A stretch of 64,000 bases of DNA, taken from an uncultured Lachnospiraceae bacterium. Its GTDB lineage: Bacteria > Bacillota > Clostridia > Lachnospirales > Lachnospiraceae. Position numbers and translations under genes: made by a program. The DNA lies in assembly GCA_947165275.1 (NCBI GenBank), contig CAMUZQ010000002.1, positions 1-64,000 on the forward strand, given 5' to 3'. Under the pieces are notes generated by a model, which was not told the origin of the DNA, searched no databases, and saw nothing but the letters and a program-made list of their open reading frames with translations. Below, piece by piece: positions 60,712 through 64,000 of this stretch; the first letter of the stretch is position 1; the number at the start of each line of letters is the position of its first letter.

Positions 60712-61801
60712 AGCTTGGTTTATATCTGAAACCAACCAGCCGGATGCCTTAAAAAAGACAGCGGGAGTCAAGGCCAGAGTGGATGCAGAAAGAGTATTCC
60801 TGGAGGAGGGATTAAACCCCGTCAATATAGGCACAGACGAGAGGAGCGGACTTTCTTATATTAAGAAGATAATCTGGCATTTCAGAGCAAGATTGCTTTG
60901 GGAATCAAAAACAAAATGCTTAAAATCCGGTGATATTCTTTTTTGTCAGTTCCCACTTTCTGATCATACAGTTTTTTTATCAGGAGTATTCAAAAAATTA
61001 AAGAACAGAGGCGTAAAAATAGTTGCGTTAATTCATGATCTGGACTTATTTCGGACAGCTATTCGAAATTCAGGGACTGATCCATTGGAGAGATTTCGTA
61101 TCCGATTGGAAAGCAGACAGCTTCGATATATGAAATACTTCATAACACACAACGAGAAAATGAATGATTTTATGATCCGGCATGGGTTTGAGAAGGAAAA
61201 CCTGATCACATTAGGATTGTTTGATTATTTATATGATGCAAATATAGGCATGGACACCGAAGGGAGAATAGGAAAAGATAAGCCTGTGATCATTGCAGGG
61301 GCGCTAAGACCGTATAAAGCCGGTTATGTTTATAAATTGCCGGGATCACAGGACTTTGCGTTATATGGAGTAGGTTATACAGGAGATACATCAGGAAATG
61401 CAGACTACAGAGGGGCATTCGAACCGGAGGAATTGCCTTTTGCCTTAAGTGGCAGCTTCGGGCTTGTATGGGATGGCAATTCAACGGAGACATGCGAAGG
61501 AGTATTTGGAGAATACTTGAGGATCAATAATCCACATAAAGTTTCTCTATATCTGGCGTCAGGTATTCCTGTTATAATATGGGAAGAGGCAGCCCTGGCA
61601 GCTTTTATTGAAAAGGAAAAATGCGGGTTTTCGGTAAAAAGACTGGAGGACATTTCCTATCAGATAAGCCACATATCTGATGAGGAGTACGAAGAGATGT
61701 GTCGAAATGCTAAACGGGTGGGAGAGAATCTGAGAACGGGGATGTATTTAAAAAAAGCGGTTTCAGAGGCGATGGAAAAGATAGGCAACGAGGGCTGTTA
61801 A
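60692..61801 (+). CDS. Gtf3/galactofuranosyltransferase-like glycosyltransferase
   Basis: WFISETNQPDALKKTAGVKARVDAERVF; GLVWDGNSTETCEGVFGEYLRINNPHKVSLYLASGIPVI. Confidence 0.75.
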   Translation: MVMSAHKAWFISETNQPDALKKTAGVKARVDAERVFLEEGLNPVNIGTDERSGLSYIKKIIWHFRARLLWESKTKCLKSGDILFCQFPLSDHTVFLSGVFKKLKNRGVKIVALIHDLDLFRTAIRNSGTDPLERFRIRLESRQLRYMKYFITHNEKMNDFMIRHGFEKENLITLGLFDYLYDANIGMDTEGRIGKDKPVIIAGALRPYKAGYVYKLPGSQDFALYGVGYTGDTSGNADYRGAFEPEELPFALSGSFGLVWDGNSTETCEGVFGEYLRINNPHKVSLYLASGIPVIIWEEAALAAFIEKEKCGFSVKRLEDISYQISHISDEEYEEMCRNAKRVGENLRTGMYLKKAVSEAMEKIGNEGC

Positions 61802-61825
61802 AATACAGCAGATCAAGGGTATCAT

Positions 61826-62908
61826 ATGAAAAGATATGTCATAAATGGGTTGTTTATGTGCGAAAGGGTGTCAGGCATTCAGAGATATGCTGTAGAGATC
61901 CTGAAAAGGATAGACAGGATGGTATCTCAGTCGGATATAAAAATGGTTTTGCTTATACCCTTTCAACCGGTAGAGACCTGGAGACCTGCAAATATACGCG
62001 TAGTAGAATTAAAAAGAAAGTTTAATACATTGAACAAGCATATGTGGTATCTTTATGAATTACCGGGGTATGCTTTGAGAAATAAGGCTGTTACCATTAA
62101 TATGTGCAATATGGCACCTGTTTCAGACTCCGGTATAGTTTGTATACATGATATAATGTATTTGACACATCCTGAGTTTTTTTCTTTGAGGAAAAGAATA
62201 GTCCCTTGTTTTTATTACCATTTCGAAACCAGACATTATAGGAAAGTAGTAACTGTTTCCGAATACACGAAAAGAACCTTAAACGAAAAATACAATATAC
62301 CCAGTGAAGATATTGAAGTCATAGGAAATGGCTGGGAGCATATGGAATCCATCAAAGAAGATGACAGCATACTGAAAAGACTGAATTTGAAAAAAGACGG
62401 ATATTATATTGCATTAGGGAATATTTACCCTCATAAGAATCTAAAATGGGTATTAGAAGAAGCTTCGGTTAATCCGGAGGATTTTTTTGTGATAGTGGGG
62501 CAAAAAATGACAGGGATATCATTAGATGGATATGAGGTCAAAAAGAGACAAAACGTATTGTTTACGGGTTATGTTAGTGATGAAGAGAATAAAACACTCC
62601 TGAAGAATGCAAAAGCACTATTGTTCCCATCGTATAGTGAGGGATTTGGCATACCGCCTTTGGAAATGCTGGCTCTGGGTAAGCCTGCTGTGATTTCTGA
62701 CAGGACGTGTCTCCCGGAAATATATGGAGATTCTGTTTGCTATATCGATCCTGATAAAAATGATTATATATTAGGAAACCTGAAGCTCTCGACAGAAAAT
62801 GCGAAGAAGGTATTGGATGCAAACAGCTGGGATATAGCAGCACAGAAGTGGATGAGCTTATTAACAGAATACGATACAGCACAAACGAAAAACCAGAGGG
62901 GGGATTAG
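61826..62908 (+). CDS. Glycosyltransferase family 4
   Basis: GLFMCERVSGIQRYAVEIL; LFPSYSEGFGIPPLEMLALGKPAVIS. Confidence 0.9.
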   Translation: MKRYVINGLFMCERVSGIQRYAVEILKRIDRMVSQSDIKMVLLIPFQPVETWRPANIRVVELKRKFNTLNKHMWYLYELPGYALRNKAVTINMCNMAPVSDSGIVCIHDIMYLTHPEFFSLRKRIVPCFYYHFETRHYRKVVTVSEYTKRTLNEKYNIPSEDIEVIGNGWEHMESIKEDDSILKRLNLKKDGYYIALGNIYPHKNLKWVLEEASVNPEDFFVIVGQKMTGISLDGYEVKKRQNVLFTGYVSDEENKTLLKNAKALLFPSYSEGFGIPPLEMLALGKPAVISDRTCLPEIYGDSVCYIDPDKNDYILGNLKLSTENAKKVLDANSWDIAAQKWMSLLTEYDTAQTKNQRGD

Positions 62909-62910
62909 AT

Positions 62911-63873
62911 ATGTCATCGTCAGGCAATGAAGAGACTCCATCAGTATCAATTGTAATGACTACATTTAATGGAAAAAAAAACTTAATAGAACAGCTTGAT
63001 TCAATACGGCTTCAGGAGAAAGCGGAATTTGAAGTAATAATTAAAGATGATTGTTCCGTTGATAATACAGTTGGTATTATCAACGATTATATAAAAAAAT
63101 ACAGGCTTGATAATATTAAGCTTTTTGTAAATAAATGCAATATAGGCTTTAGGGAAAACTTTATATCGGCTATAGAGAATTCATCAGGTGATTTGATCTT
63201 TCTCTGTGACCAGGATGATATATGGAGATCAGATAAGATAGAGAAAATGACTGAAGCCATGATCCGCTTTTCAGAGATAGATTTATTAGCATGCGGTTTT
63301 ACTGAGCTTGTAGAGGATGGAGGAATAAAAAACAGGATACAATGCAAGACAGTGAAATATGACGAAAGCGGATCGATCCGTAAGGTTGCGGAACCGGACA
63401 ATTTATTAGAGGTTCCGTATCCAGGGTGTACATATTGTGTCAGAAGGACATTTTATGACAGATGCAAAAAGTATTGGCTTAAAACATGTCCTCATGACGC
63501 TTTTTTATGGAGAAGCGCAGAAGTGATGAATACGGCCTATGTATATGATTTGGAGCTGATGATCTGGAGAAAGCATGGAGAGAGCAGTTGGAATATAGAA
63601 AATAGGAAGGATTCCGGATCGACAGATATAAAATGGAGAAATGCAGAAGAGGCAGAGTTGAAGATGCTTTTGAATTACGCTAAAAACGAAGTGTCCGATA
63701 ATGTTGGGATCAAAAAAAAGATAGTAAATAATCTGGAATGGGTAAGGCTGAGAAAAAAACTGATACAGCAAAAAGATATCAGATCCGGTCTGAGACTTAT
63801 AAGGCATCTGAATCTCTATCCAAGATTCAGAACATATATCAGGGATTGGGTCGTTGCTTTTTCCGCCAGATAG
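62911..63873 (+). CDS. Glycosyltransferase family 2 (rhamnosyltransferase-like)
   Basis: VSIVMTTFNGKKNLIEQLDSI; IFLCDQDDIWRSDKIEKM; start revised to ATG 62911. Confidence 0.9.
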   Translation: MSSSGNEETPSVSIVMTTFNGKKNLIEQLDSIRLQEKAEFEVIIKDDCSVDNTVGIINDYIKKYRLDNIKLFVNKCNIGFRENFISAIENSSGDLIFLCDQDDIWRSDKIEKMTEAMIRFSEIDLLACGFTELVEDGGIKNRIQCKTVKYDESGSIRKVAEPDNLLEVPYPGCTYCVRRTFYDRCKKYWLKTCPHDAFLWRSAEVMNTAYVYDLELMIWRKHGESSWNIENRKDSGSTDIKWRNAEEAELKMLLNYAKNEVSDNVGIKKKIVNNLEWVRLRKKLIQQKDIRSGLRLIRHLNLYPRFRTYIRDWVVAFSAR

Positions 63874-63905
63874 GTCACAGAGTCGGTATTTTTCGGAGGA
63901 AGAAT

Positions 63906-64000
63906 ATGAAAATATGGTATATTTCCGAGAGCGGACATCCAGAGTGGATGAAAAAATCAGCCGGTGTTAAGGCCAGAGATGATGCTGAGGAGATATTCAG
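63906..64000 (+). CDS. Partial Gtf3-like glycosyltransferase, truncated by window end
   Basis: Manual translation MKIWYISESGHPEWMKKSAGVKARDDAEEIF, paralogous to N-terminus of the 60692 protein. Confidence 0.75.
   Translation, partial: MKIWYISESGHPEWMKKSAGVKARDDAEEIF

Overview
Firmicute (probably Lachnospiraceae/Clostridia) chromosomal segment, about 64 kb, read by eye from the supplied sequence and ORF track. No database search or computation was run.

Left two-thirds, mostly core genes: ChbG/YdjC-like deacetylase; gdpP-rplI-dnaB-mecA; a 2[4Fe-4S] ferredoxin missing from the ORF track (too short); a small orphan gene behind a long structured leader; GH18 protein; tsaC/sua5; rpiB; dCMP deaminase; SleB-type hydrolase with a repeat tail; a complete V/A-type ATPase operon on the minus strand with Na+-type ligands in the K subunit; murC; dnaD/dnaI-like primosome genes; a disrupted PRPP synthetase; mfd; pth; glgD/glgC; pncB; ileS; glgP.

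Right third, accessory surface-polysaccharide/cell-wall region: GH25 protein; a CDP-sugar module (frameshifted rfbF, rfbH, YerE-like TPP enzyme); two Wzy-like membrane proteins; three consecutive ChW-repeat proteins; a Wzz-like protein; several glycosyltransferases.

Most notable observations: (1) an approximately 290-315 bp nested inverted-repeat element upstream of ileS (37900-38213); (2) recurrent short-period tandem repeats that begin at or include stop codons, or expand inside genes; (3) two disrupted genes, prs-like (internal deletion plus frameshift) and rfbF (1-nt frameshift); (4) a candidate branched-chain dideoxysugar (yersiniose-like) pathway; (5) a promoter-driven structured leader/ncRNA at 6061-6398; (6) tandem DnaA-box-like 9-mers before the primosome operon; (7) ChW repeats organised in A-B-C triplets. 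tRNA, rRNA and CRISPR loci were not recognised.
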